This document shows, one piece after another, positions 1 through 5,933 of a stretch of 17,866 bases of DNA (position 1 is the first letter of the stretch; each line of letters opens with the position of its first letter). Source of the DNA: Anaerolineales bacterium (GTDB lineage: Bacteria > Chloroflexota > Anaerolineae > Epilineales > JAANWY01). The notes under the pieces were generated by a model. The model was not told where the DNA came from and searched no databases. It worked only from the letters and a program-made list of their open reading frames with translations. Both the position numbers and the translations under genes were made by a program. The stretch lies in assembly GCA_018263655.1 (NCBI GenBank), contig JAANWY010000224.1:1-17866 (forward strand), in the 5' to 3' direction.

Positions 1-13
1 GTGCTCTTCCGAT
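1..13 (+). other. Probable residual Illumina adapter at contig end
   Basis: The first 13 bases, GTGCTCTTCCGAT, are identical to the 3' part of the Illumina TruSeq read-2 adapter, which continues CT where this sequence has TT. The match begins at base 1 exactly, which is what an untrimmed adapter at a contig edge would give. No gene is visible from 1 to 127. Genomic sequence before about base 16 should not be trusted. Confidence 0.6.
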
Positions 14-127
14 TTCTGGCAAGCAGACGGACTGCTGCCAGTAGTCGCGGCTGCCAGTTTGTAGCGTAGCAATTTTAAGGTGCGTTCGAGTTAGCGGAAA
101 CTAAAGATGTCAAAATGAGAGTAATAG

Positions 128-595
128 CTATTGGTGTTCTTCGGTCGTTTCGTACTCGCCGATGAATCTGACCCATTCCAGGTCTTCCTTTACCGCGTTG
201 TAGAGTCGGCTGTCTGCGGTCCAGAGCTCGCAACCAAGCAATTGCGCCAGCGCCACGTAGTGAGCATCGTAAACCGTTGGTCGGTTGAACTGGTGGGCGA
301 TGTCGAGGGCATCTTGGTAAAGTTCGGCGCGAGCCAGCAATGTGACTCGAAAGCGCTCGAAGGTGGAAAGAGTCTGTTTGGCTTCCTCCTGGGTCAACTC
401 GGTGCGCCACACGCGCTTGCGAATAGCATTGGTCACTTCGATAGGCAGGTGTGGCGGTGCAACAACCTCTGTTTCTGCCTCGGTCCAATCCGCCAAAAGT
501 TGAAGAGCGTGAGTTTGATACTCTTCTGGCAACACCCACTTGGCAGCTAGACTCGCGTCAACACAGACTCGCTGGTTGTTCACCTGGTTGTTCAC
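128..595 (-). CDS. vapC: VapC-like PIN-domain toxin (ribonuclease)
   Basis: PIN-domain ribonucleases of the VapC type cleave RNA with Mg2+ held by a cluster of acidic residues, and are neutralised by a partner encoded just upstream. All four expected acidic positions are visible in this 155-residue protein: Asp13 (CVDAS), Glu53 (PIEVTNA), Asp110 (YDAHYVALA) and Asp128 (WTADSRL). The length is a little above the usual 130-140. The start is GTG at 595, overlapping the antitoxin stop by 4 bp (GTGA), so translation is probably coupled. The first 12 bases are tandemly duplicated (GTGAACAACCAG twice), giving MNNQVNNQ, so a second in-frame GTG at 583 is an equally plausible start. The target RNA cannot be read from sequence. 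It could also be a toxin-like housekeeping PIN protein, but the pairing argues for a toxin-antitoxin system. Confidence 0.88.
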   Translation of the reverse strand: MNNQVNNQRVCVDASLAAKWVLPEEYQTHALQLLADWTEAETEVVAPPHLPIEVTNAIRKRVWRTELTQEEAKQTLSTFERFRVTLLARAELYQDALDIAHQFNRPTVYDAHYVALAQLLGCELWTADSRLYNAVKEDLEWVRFIGEYETTEEHQ

Positions 596-990
596 AGTGT
601 TTCTGTCCGTTCCTCACGAGCTTGGTGGATCAGGTCCGCTGACGAGCCTGATAGTTCCTTACCTGTCCGTGTTGCCAATAATTGAGTACGCAATGTCTTT
701 GCGGCTTCGATGGCTTCAAGCTGCGAAGCCGCCTCGACCAGTGACATACGCATCGTCTCGAAGATGGTTTGCTCCTCATCTTCCGTCGATTCGCCGTCGA
801 CTGAGCCAATTGGCTCCAAGATCTGAGCTAAATCCTCGGCTTTGATGCGAATTGTGCGTTTGCCGGCGCGGTAGGCGCATAAACGACCGCCGTCTATCCA
901 GCGCCAAACAGTCGGTTCAGACACCTTCAGGATCTCTGCAGCTTCCTGGATGGTTAGGAACTCGCTTTCTAGATCTTTGACAGTGGCCAT
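592..990 (-). CDS. Excisionase-type helix-turn-helix antitoxin
   Basis: A 132-residue protein. Residues 11-58 form a MerR/excisionase-like helix-turn-helix (FLTIQEAAEILKVSEPTVWR, then a basic wing RAGKRTIRI), which binds DNA. An acidic linker (62-75) leads to a helical, charged C-terminus (about 79-130), the expected toxin-binding part of an antitoxin. It directly precedes and overlaps the PIN toxin gene, the usual order for antitoxin-toxin operons, with the DNA-binding partner first. ATG at 990 is preceded by AGAGGA at a suitable distance. A strong promoter and a palindrome lie just upstream, so it probably represses its own operon. Classical VapB antitoxins are AbrB, RHH or Phd-like. This excisionase-type fold is a less described variant, so no symbol is assigned. 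Confidence 0.82.
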   Translation of the reverse strand: MATVKDLESEFLTIQEAAEILKVSEPTVWRWIDGGRLCAYRAGKRTIRIKAEDLAQILEPIGSVDGESTEDEEQTIFETMRMSLVEAASQLEAIEAAKTLRTQLLATRTGKELSGSSADLIHQAREERTETL

Positions 991-1027
991 TGCGTTCCTC
1001 TTCTGAAATTACAAGTGTTGCATATCT

Positions 1028-1045
1028 TGCATGTAGATTCATGCA
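1028..1045 (-). promoter_or_regulatory. Candidate operator palindrome of the toxin-antitoxin operon
   Basis: A perfect inverted repeat TGCATG-6 bp-CATGCA lies just downstream of the -10 box, over the expected transcription start. A partial copy of its half-site (TTGCATAT at 1018-1025) lies 9 bp away from the same word at 1027. This placement suits repression by the helix-turn-helix antitoxin. Seen directly: the palindrome. Inferred: its binding partner. Confidence 0.55.
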
Positions 1046-1046
1046 G

Positions 1047-1075
1047 ATTTTAACTTACGTTGGATTGTCTGTCAA
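1047..1075 (-). promoter_or_regulatory. Sigma70-type promoter of the toxin-antitoxin operon
   Basis: On the minus strand a consensus -35 box TTGACA (1070-1075) is followed by exactly 17 bp and then TAAAAT (1047-1052). Transcription would start near 1040 and run into the antitoxin gene about 50 bases later. Confidence 0.75.
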
Positions 1076-1203
1076 GCTGTCGATCATAGTTTTGGCCAGC
1101 GGGTAGGCTGCGCGTGGCGAATTAGCGGAGGGGTGGTCAGCGGATGGCCTGCGGTGCAGTAGTATGGCTGACGCCAATAGCGTGAGGCACAAGCCGTCTG
1201 CCT

Positions 1204-1230
1204 GTGGATCGATTTACCAAATCGATCCAC
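1204..1230. repeat. Perfect 12-bp stem inverted repeat with 3-base loop
   Basis: GTGGATCGATTT-ACC-AAATCGATCCAC is a perfect palindrome 30 bp beyond the stop of the winged-helix gene, in the gap before the toxin-antitoxin promoter. No T-run follows on either strand, so it is not a standard intrinsic terminator. It may be a REP-like dispersed element, an mRNA 3'-end protecting hairpin, or a binding site. The rest of the gap 1076-1259 shows no gene. Confidence 0.7.
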
Positions 1231-1259
1231 GAGCTGCGGAGGGCGTGTCTGGCACTCTC

Positions 1260-1631
1260 TTAGCTTTCCTCAAGCGCGTTCTGATTCGGTTCGAACCAAT
1301 ATCCGGTACCCCTGACGGTGTGCAGGTAGCGGGGGTTGGATGAGTCATCCTCGATCTTGCTGCGCAGCCAGCTCACATGAACTTCCAGGGTCCGTGTGTC
1401 CCCGTCGTAGTCGTATTCCCACACCTCTCGCATGAGAAACTTCCGACTCAGCACGTCACCGCGGTTACGCATGAAGGTTTCAAGGAGACGGCACTCCTTA
1501 GGCGTGAGGTGCTGGGGGGCGCTGTCACCCTTTGTCAGTTGGTGCATCGACAGGTCTAGCACCAGATCGGCGCACCTGAGACAGTTGTCACTTGAGCGCT
1601 TGCGGTCGGTGGACTTCTTCCGGTCGGCCAT
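1260..1631 (-). CDS. Stand-alone OmpR/PhoB-type winged-helix regulator
   Basis: A 123-residue protein consisting almost only of a C-terminal effector domain of the OmpR/PhoB family. Residues about 24-113 carry the family landmarks: LTPKECRLLETFMRNRGDVLS, a recognition-helix region DTRTLEVHVSWLRSKIED, and the C-terminal hairpin signature YLHTVRGTGYWFEP. The phospho-acceptor receiver domain (about 120 residues) is missing. The N-terminus is instead a short basic tail with a CLRC pair at 17-20. It therefore cannot be switched by ordinary Asp phosphorylation. ATG at 1631 follows AAGGAA at a good distance. A TTGCGT-17-TATAAT promoter lies 160 bp upstream. The target genes are unknown. The full set of wing and recognition-helix residues argues for a working gene rather than a fragment. 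Confidence 0.85.
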   Translation of the reverse strand: MADRKKSTDRKRSSDNCLRCADLVLDLSMHQLTKGDSAPQHLTPKECRLLETFMRNRGDVLSRKFLMREVWEYDYDGDTRTLEVHVSWLRSKIEDDSSNPRYLHTVRGTGYWFEPNQNALEES

Positions 1632-1978
1632 GTAGGTTCCTTGCGAAAAATTAGATTCAGATGATCGTGGGCTCTTCGGGATTTCGCGTGGTCAGGCGTA
1701 GTATTGTGTTCGCTCCTGAAGCGGCGCATGAAGGAAGAGAGATAGATGCGAAGCGTCCATAGGTGGGGCAGCCTCGCAAGAGCCGACGTATATTATATCA
1801 CGGAAGTCTGGCCGACGCAAGATTCCTGGCTCGATGCTCGTTGTCAACTTCCGTATGTAGTATGCTGTGGCGGGGGGTCGATACAGCATGTAGTGCATCC
1901 CCGTCGCGCGTTGATCATACCCGAATCGTACGAAAAAATTCATGTTCCGTTGAGTTGTGCAGTGGCGGGGGACGTCAT
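1632..1978. other. Intergenic gap with promoter and no convincing gene
   Basis: This 347-bp gap separates the zinc-ribbon gene from the winged-helix gene. It holds the promoter given separately, a 7-bp inverted repeat (ATGCTGT at 1862-1868, ACAGCAT at 1883-1889), and a minus-strand reading frame (1692-1943) with no recognisable domain that I do not accept. The 160-base leader between promoter and gene shows no known riboswitch. Confidence 0.5.
1792..1820 (-). promoter_or_regulatory. Sigma70-type promoter for the winged-helix gene
   Basis: Minus strand: TTGCGT (1815-1820), 17 bp, then a perfect TATAAT (1792-1797). The predicted start near 1785 leaves a leader of about 150 bases. The -35 hexamer closely matches the TTGCGC of the promoter at 4076, suggesting a local -35 preference. 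Confidence 0.65.
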
Positions 1979-2692
1979 CTACATTACGACAAGAAGGCGG
2001 CCGCAGTTACTGCACGTGGTGAGGTCGCCGCTCTTGGCGCGGTGTCGGTCGACGGTGGACAGGCCCACGCGACACCCCATGCACATGCCGTTTTCGAATT
2101 GAGCGACTGCAGAGCCCTTCAGCCGGCGAAGATAGTCGTAGGTGCTCAGGACGTCTGGTGGGATCTCGTCGATCAGGTGCGTCCGCCGGCGTTGTAGTTC
2201 GGCGAGATCGCTCTCCAGTTGATCTCGTTCTGTCGCGAGTGTGGATTGTGCGCTTTCCCACCCCGATTCGATCTTCTCTAGCGTAGCTTTCCGCTCCTTG
2301 ACGCGACTGGCTGTCTCCTCGCGAGACATCATCGTCTCCAAGAGACTGTCTTCTATATCGACGCGTCTCTCTTTCAGGTAACGCACTTCCTTCTGCAAGC
2401 CGGCCAATTCCTTCGGGTTTGTGACTCGGCCACCGTACAGCCGGCTCTCTTCGGATTCGATCTTGCTGGCGACTGTCTTGAGTTCAAGCTCCTGCTGGCG
2501 CTGCTTCTTTTCCAGTTCGTAAAGCTCTGCTTCTGCCTCTTCGAGGGATGCGCGGGCCGCATGGAGTTCCTCGCTCTCACCGAGTTGGCCCTCGACCTTG
2601 GCCAGGCGTTTCTCTTTTGCTCGGACGTCATCATCGGCTTGCTGCAGTTGGTAGAGGGTCTCGGCAGTTGTCACAACTTTCTCCTCACACAT
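1979..2692 (-). CDS. DUF164-family coiled-coil C4 zinc-ribbon protein
   Basis: A 237-residue protein of the widespread DUF164 (CT398-like) family. Residues about 15-175 form a long charged coiled coil, broken by the family signature LYGGRVTNPKELAGLQKEV (85-103). A C-terminal zinc ribbon is built from Cys204/Cys207 (CMGC) and Cys227/Cys230 (CSNC). The family is proposed to act as a scaffold or nucleic-acid-associated protein. Its biochemical role is not settled, and no enzyme motif is present. ATG at 2692 lies inside the end of the rhomboid gene (8-bp overlap ATGTGTGA), so the two are co-transcribed and translation is probably coupled. The length is typical and all four Cys ligands are intact. 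Confidence 0.9.
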   Translation of the reverse strand: MCEEKVVTTAETLYQLQQADDDVRAKEKRLAKVEGQLGESEELHAARASLEEAEAELYELEKKQRQQELELKTVASKIESEESRLYGGRVTNPKELAGLQKEVRYLKERRVDIEDSLLETMMSREETASRVKERKATLEKIESGWESAQSTLATERDQLESDLAELQRRRTHLIDEIPPDVLSTYDYLRRLKGSAVAQFENGMCMGCRVGLSTVDRHRAKSGDLTTCSNCGRLLVVM

Positions 2693-3362
2693 GCCACGTC
2701 GACCTCGGCCGGCGTTGGCGGAATATGTTGACTAAAACGAGGCCGGCGACGAAACCGCCGATGTGCGCGAACCAGGCGACACCGCCCATTTGTGGCATCC
2801 CGAGCGAGACGACGCCCTGGAAGAATTGGATCACGATCCAGAAGCTCAGAACGACCACGGCCGGCAGACGAACGATGCGAATGAAGTAGCCTAACCAGAG
2901 CAAGGTTTCAACTTTAGCACGCGGGTGCATCAGCAGGTAGGCGCCCAGCACGCCGGCGATAGCGCCGCTGGCGCCAACATTCGGGATGCGCGATGTGGGA
3001 TTGACGGCTACCTGGGCGCCCGTGGCGGCGATGCCGCACAGCAGATAGAAGACGAGGAACCGGATGTGGCCCATTGCGTCTTCGATGTTGTTGCCGAAGA
3101 TCCACAGGTACAGCATGTTGCCAAAAAGGTGGAAGAGCCCGCCGTGCATGAACATCGCGGTGAAAACCGACAGAAATGCCGCAAGATCGACCCCGTGTGT
3201 CAGTTCGTAGGGGATCACGGCAAAGCGGTAGAGGAACTGATCCAACTGACCGGTGGTCTGGAAAAGCAGTTGGACAAGATAGACAGCAGTATTCAGTCCG
3301 ATGAGTGCGACGGTGACGAATGGGGAACGGTAGGTCGGGTTGATGTCCCGAATTGGCATCAT
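2685..3362 (-). CDS. Rhomboid-family intramembrane serine protease
   Basis: A 225-residue membrane protease that cleaves substrates within the bilayer using a Ser-His dyad. Visible landmarks are His73, His78 and Asn82 in the TM2 signature (FMHGGLFHLFGNM), the nucleophile Ser132 in GASGAIAG, and the general-base His200 in FAHIGGFVAG. About six hydrophobic segments can be read: 15-35, 62-90, 100-120, 130-147, 166-187 and 195-214. This is the usual six-segment bacterial core. ATG at 3362 is preceded by TGAGGAG 11 bases upstream. A second ATG follows at once and could also serve. The gene is first in a two-gene unit with the zinc-ribbon gene. Substrates cannot be predicted. Confidence 0.93.
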   Translation of the reverse strand: MMPIRDINPTYRSPFVTVALIGLNTAVYLVQLLFQTTGQLDQFLYRFAVIPYELTHGVDLAAFLSVFTAMFMHGGLFHLFGNMLYLWIFGNNIEDAMGHIRFLVFYLLCGIAATGAQVAVNPTSRIPNVGASGAIAGVLGAYLLMHPRAKVETLLWLGYFIRIVRLPAVVVLSFWIVIQFFQGVVSLGMPQMGGVAWFAHIGGFVAGLVLVNIFRQRRPRSTWHV

Positions 3363-3455
3363 GGGAATTCAGACTCCTCAAACGTTGTCTTCACAGTGAG
3401 CTCGGTTGAACGGCCACGGCAAGTGAGGCACCACACCCACGTTGCCATGCTGGCT

Positions 3456-3493
3456 TCTGTCACAGAGTGTCTGTCACAGGGTGAATGTATTTA
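3456..3493. repeat. Left part of TCACAGnGTGA motif array
   Basis: A 14-bp tandem pair (TCTGTCACAGAGTG, 3456-3469; TCTGTCACAGGGTG, 3470-3483) carries the same TCACAGnGTG core as the 17-bp array at 3628. The bases 3474-3490 match one 17-bp unit of that array. This side therefore looks like the left end of one array split by the MITE at 3494. Confidence 0.6.
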
Positions 3494-3626
3494 GTAAGCG
3501 TTCAGCTACCCTTGCGAAGGTTAGGAAGAACCTTGGCAAGAGGTCAATTTTCGACTGGCGAGGGGCACCTCAACCCGAAAGCGATTGGCAAACCTTCGCA
3601 AGGGTCCCCACTACCTGAACAGTTAC
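3494..3626. mobile_element. IS66-type MITE, copy 1 (133 bp)
   Basis: A non-coding element with inverted ends GTAAGCGTTCAG / GTAACTGTTCAG and inner inverted arms CCCTTGCGAAGGTT. It is flanked by an 8-bp near-perfect direct duplication (TGTATTTA left at 3486-3493, TGTATTCA right at 3627-3634). GTAA termini and 8-bp duplications are the hallmark of the IS66 family, so a non-autonomous IS66 derivative is the best guess. It carries no transposase. A copy of identical length lies inverted at 6109. Confidence 0.75.
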
Positions 3627-3627
3627 T

Positions 3628-3701
3628 GTATTCACAGCGTGAACGTATTCACAGCGTGAACGTATTCACAGCGTGAACGTATTCACAGGGTGAACGTATT
3701 C
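3628..3701. repeat. 17-bp palindromic tandem array
   Basis: Four adjacent 17-bp units (3628, 3645, 3662, 3679) of GTATTCACAGCGTGAAC, the last with one change, followed by a partial unit GTATTC. Each unit holds the palindrome TTCAC-AGc-GTGAA, which resembles a transcription-factor half-site pair. With the left-flank copies there are six cores. This could be an operator array, iterons or a VNTR. Its position 440 bp from the next plus-strand start makes a regulatory role uncertain. Confidence 0.8.
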
Positions 3702-3750
3702 TACAACAATATGGAGCGATGATCAAGCCACTTGGCCTGATGGCCTGATG

Positions 3751-3862
3751 GGGCGCACTAACAAGTCGTCAGGTGACCGGCACCTACAGCCGAAATGCCG
3801 TTGCATATCGTCCACAATCCAGGTGCCGGTCACCTTTTCATGACAAGTCGTTAGTGCACCCT
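3751..3862. mobile_element. 112-bp MITE with 8-bp target duplication
   Basis: Long imperfect inverted arms span 3751-3785 and 3821-3862. Their outer parts read GGGCGCACTAAC and, reverse-complemented, AGGGTGCACTAAC. The inner parts are both AGGTGACCGGCACCT, itself nearly palindromic. A perfect 8-bp direct repeat GCCTGATG flanks it (3743-3750 and 3863-3870), with an extra copy of GGCCTGATG on the left. No coding capacity is present. The structure is that of a folded MITE. The parent IS family is not clear. Confidence 0.75.
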
Positions 3863-3870
3863 GCCTGATG

Positions 3871-4075
3871 TTTCCCCATGAGTCCCCAGCGGCTGTAGCG
3901 CCTAAGTGCAGGACCAAGCACCCAAGACCTGCCTGCCCACGCACAGGTAGGCCTGAAACAAGTTTCAGCGTCCAGGCGACGTCCTGAGCTCCGTCGAAGG
4001 GACGCCGCAACTTGTTGCGGGCTGAGAGCGTGGGCCACCGACTTTACAAACTTGGGATGCGCACGACCCGGGACC
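3871..4075. repeat. Repeat-rich spacer with short inverted repeats
   Basis: This spacer holds a perfect CTGAAAC-AA-GTTTCAG palindrome (3953-3968). It also holds a CGACGTCCTGAG / CGTCGAAGGGAC segment (about 3977-4002) that matches the cttcgacaggctcagga-type repeat at 7070-7205, and an IR-like CCTGCCTG...CAGGTAGG (about 3929-3951). No gene is visible. Confidence 0.5.
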
Positions 4076-4104
4076 TTGCGCCGGGAATGAAAACCGACTA
4101 CAAT
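4076..4104 (+). promoter_or_regulatory. Promoter of the glycosyltransferase/methyltransferase pair
   Basis: TTGCGC (4076-4081), 17 bp, TACAAT (4099-4104), with the start expected near 4111 and the ATG at 4137. The -10 lies inside a small inverted repeat CGACT-7-AGTCG (4095-4111) that could be an operator, though it is short. Confidence 0.65.
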
Positions 4105-4136
4105 ACAGTCGTTCAAAATAACAGTAAGGAGTCCAC

Positions 4137-4895
4137 ATGCGCGCGGCTGTCGTCATACCAACTTACAATGAGCGCGAGAATATCGAAGAGCTAGTCGGTG
4201 AGCTCCAGAACTTATCTGAACCGCCGGCCATCTTCATCGTTGATGACGGTTCTCCAGATGGTACCGGTGAATTGGCCGATGCTCTGGCGGAGGCAGGCTC
4301 CAGCATCCACGTGAGGCATCGAGCCGGCAAACTGGGCCTCGGTACGGCCCACATCGCCGGCTTCAAAGACGCCTTGCGCGGCGACTATCAGTACATTTTG
4401 ACGATGGATGCTGACTTCTCGCACCATCCACAGTACATCCCGGCTTTGATTGAGGCCTGTCATGACTACGATGTCGTCATCGGATCGCGCTACGTGACGG
4501 AGGGCGGAACCCGATACTGTCGCTTAAGCCGGCGGGTGTTCAGCCGGACGGCCAATCTCGTGGCACGGGTGGTGCTTGGGCTGCAGGCACATGACTGCAC
4601 AGCCGGCTTTCGATGCTACCGGCGCCAAGTGCTCGAGTCCACTGATCTGGATGCGATCTTCTCCGATGGGTACTCGTTTCTCATGGAGATGCTGTATCGT
4701 ATTCAGGAGCAGGGTTTTCGCATCGGCGAGGTCCCCATCGTCTACGAAGATCGCTGGCAGGGCCGCTCGAAGATTTCTCGCCAAGAGGTTTTCAAGGCGA
4801 TGTACACGGTGTTGCGGTTGGGGTGGAGCCAGCGAATCGGCGGGCCATTGCCATTCTCCAGGGATGGTCGGGAGAGATCCCGATGGAATATGTGA
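4137..4895 (+). CDS. DPM1-like polyprenol-phosphate sugar transferase (GT2)
   Basis: A 252-residue GT2 enzyme of the dolichyl/polyprenyl-phosphate mannose synthase type. It moves a sugar from a nucleotide donor to a polyprenyl phosphate at the inner membrane face, making lipid-linked donors for GT-C enzymes. Family motifs are all present: IPTYNEREN (7-15), VDDGSPDGT (35-43), the DPM1 signature KLGLGTAHIAGF (65-76), the metal-binding DAD (91-93), GSRYV (116-120), DCTAGFR (153-159) and GYSFLMEM (178-185). No C-terminal membrane anchor is seen, as in soluble DPM1 forms. ATG at 4137 follows GGAG with 5-base spacing. A good promoter lies upstream. The gene overlaps the next one by 13 bp. Mannose is the usual sugar for the family, but glucose or another is possible. 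Confidence 0.9.
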   Translation: MRAAVVIPTYNERENIEELVGELQNLSEPPAIFIVDDGSPDGTGELADALAEAGSSIHVRHRAGKLGLGTAHIAGFKDALRGDYQYILTMDADFSHHPQYIPALIEACHDYDVVIGSRYVTEGGTRYCRLSRRVFSRTANLVARVVLGLQAHDCTAGFRCYRRQVLESTDLDAIFSDGYSFLMEMLYRIQEQGFRIGEVPIVYEDRWQGRSKISRQEVFKAMYTVLRLGWSQRIGGPLPFSRDGRERSRWNM

Positions 4896-5794
4896 GCTGC
4901 AATTTGTGCGGCGCCGATGAGACGGAAGCGCTCTACCCCAGTACATTGGGCCGTCGGGTAGACGTGGCAGAGCCGGCTCACTTGGCTTGCACAAACCAGG
5001 GCTACGGTGTCCACCCGCCCATCGTTCGGTGCCGGCGGTGTGGCCTGGTCTATGCGAATCCGCGCCTCAGCGCTGGCGATCTGATCGAGAGCTACACCTC
5101 TGTTGTCGACGACGTGTATCTGGAGGAGCGCGGGGGCCGCGAACTGACCTTTCGGCAACATCTAGACCACCTCGAATCGCGGCTGTTCTTGAATGGGCCC
5201 GGGCGGCTGCTAGATGTGGGTTGCCACGTTGGCGTTTTTCTGGAAGAAGCTCGATCCAGGGGCTGGGATGCCTGGGGGGTGGAGCTATCGGAGTGGGCGG
5301 TCTCGCAAGCGCACCAACACGGTTTGCAAGTCGTTCAAGGGACGCTGGCGGATGCGGAATTCCCCGACGAGCATTTCGATTTGGTGACGTTGTGGGATGT
5401 GATCGAACATCTACCGGATCCGATGGGAGACTTACGCCGGGTGGCCCACGTTGTTCGGCCGGGCGGCTGGATTTGTGTGCACACGATGGACATTGATAGC
5501 CCGTTTGCGCGGTTGATGGGTGAGCGGTGGCCGTGGTTGATGGAGATGCACCTGTACTATTTCTCGCGTGACACGCTGGGCGCCATGCTGGGCCGGGCCG
5601 GCTTTCGGGTGGTGGAGGTGAGTGCGCAGGGTAGAATGCTGCGCCTCGGCTACGTGATCTCGCGCCTGGTACCGTACAGCGCGACCCTGGCCCGCGCGCT
5701 GCGTAGCGCGGTGCAAAGGTTGGGCCTCGCGCGTTTCCCCATCCCGATCAACTTTGGTGATCTTTTCACTGTCTATGCGCGTAGATACGCGTAG
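4883..5794 (+). CDS. Class I SAM-dependent methyltransferase with N-terminal zinc site
   Basis: A 303-residue protein. An N-terminal zinc-binding module (Cys6/Cys9 and Cys50/Cys53) precedes a Rossmann methyltransferase with the SAM loop LLDVGCHVGVFL (109-120), an acidic motif VELSE (133-137) and WDVIEHL (171-177). This layout is common in sugar or polysaccharide methyltransferases. I chose ATG 4883 because GGAG lies 8 bases upstream and it overlaps the preceding glycosyltransferase by 13 bp. An in-frame start at 4823 would add 20 unlikely residues. The last codons and the stop TAG (5792-5794) lie in a 17-bp tandem repeat, so the tail YARRYA is encoded by repeat DNA and changes in unit structure could alter it. 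The acceptor substrate is unknown. Confidence 0.86.
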   Translation: MEYVSCNLCGADETEALYPSTLGRRVDVAEPAHLACTNQGYGVHPPIVRCRRCGLVYANPRLSAGDLIESYTSVVDDVYLEERGGRELTFRQHLDHLESRLFLNGPGRLLDVGCHVGVFLEEARSRGWDAWGVELSEWAVSQAHQHGLQVVQGTLADAEFPDEHFDLVTLWDVIEHLPDPMGDLRRVAHVVRPGGWICVHTMDIDSPFARLMGERWPWLMEMHLYYFSRDTLGAMLGRAGFRVVEVSAQGRMLRLGYVISRLVPYSATLARALRSAVQRLGLARFPIPINFGDLFTVYARRYA

Positions 5795-5861
5795 CGCGTA
5801 GATACGCGTAGCGCGTAGATACGCGTAGCGCGTAGATACGCGTAGCACGTAGGAACGCGTA
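5777..5861 (+). repeat. 17-bp tandem repeat spanning a stop codon
   Basis: Four perfect copies of GCGCGTAGATACGCGTA (5777, 5794, 5811, 5828) and a fifth with three changes (5845-5861). The unit contains the self-complementary TACGCGTA, so the array can fold extensively. The first unit is the 3' end of the methyltransferase gene and supplies its stop codon. Confidence 0.9.
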
Positions 5862-5933
5862 GTTGTGTGGCCTCACGGTCACTTGGATTGACGATGGGGC
5901 GACTGGATTGATTGACTTGTGAGAGGTGTGAGT

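Noticed and set aside
75..539. Minus-strand 154-residue frame overlapping the toxin
   Set aside because: It lies over the PIN toxin in another frame, has no recognisable domain, and its amino acids are those of an out-of-frame read.
1692..1943. 83-residue minus-strand frame
   Set aside because: No domain and no clear ribosome-binding site, and the winged-helix promoter lies within it.
2925..3494. 189-residue plus-strand frame opposite the rhomboid gene
   Set aside because: Antisense to a well-supported protease. Its composition is that of an antisense read and it has no domain.
3628..3701. CRISPR array
   Set aside because: The 17-bp units are adjacent with no spacers, and no cas genes are present.
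3871..4136. A possible structured RNA or riboswitch before the glycosyltransferase
   Set aside because: Short inverted repeats are present, but no known riboswitch or ncRNA consensus could be recognised, and the promoter leaves a leader of only about 25 bases.
4823..4882. Upstream 20-residue extension of the plus-strand methyltransferase
   Set aside because: It would read through the end of the glycosyltransferase gene in another frame. ATG 4883 has a ribosome-binding site and fits the protein family.
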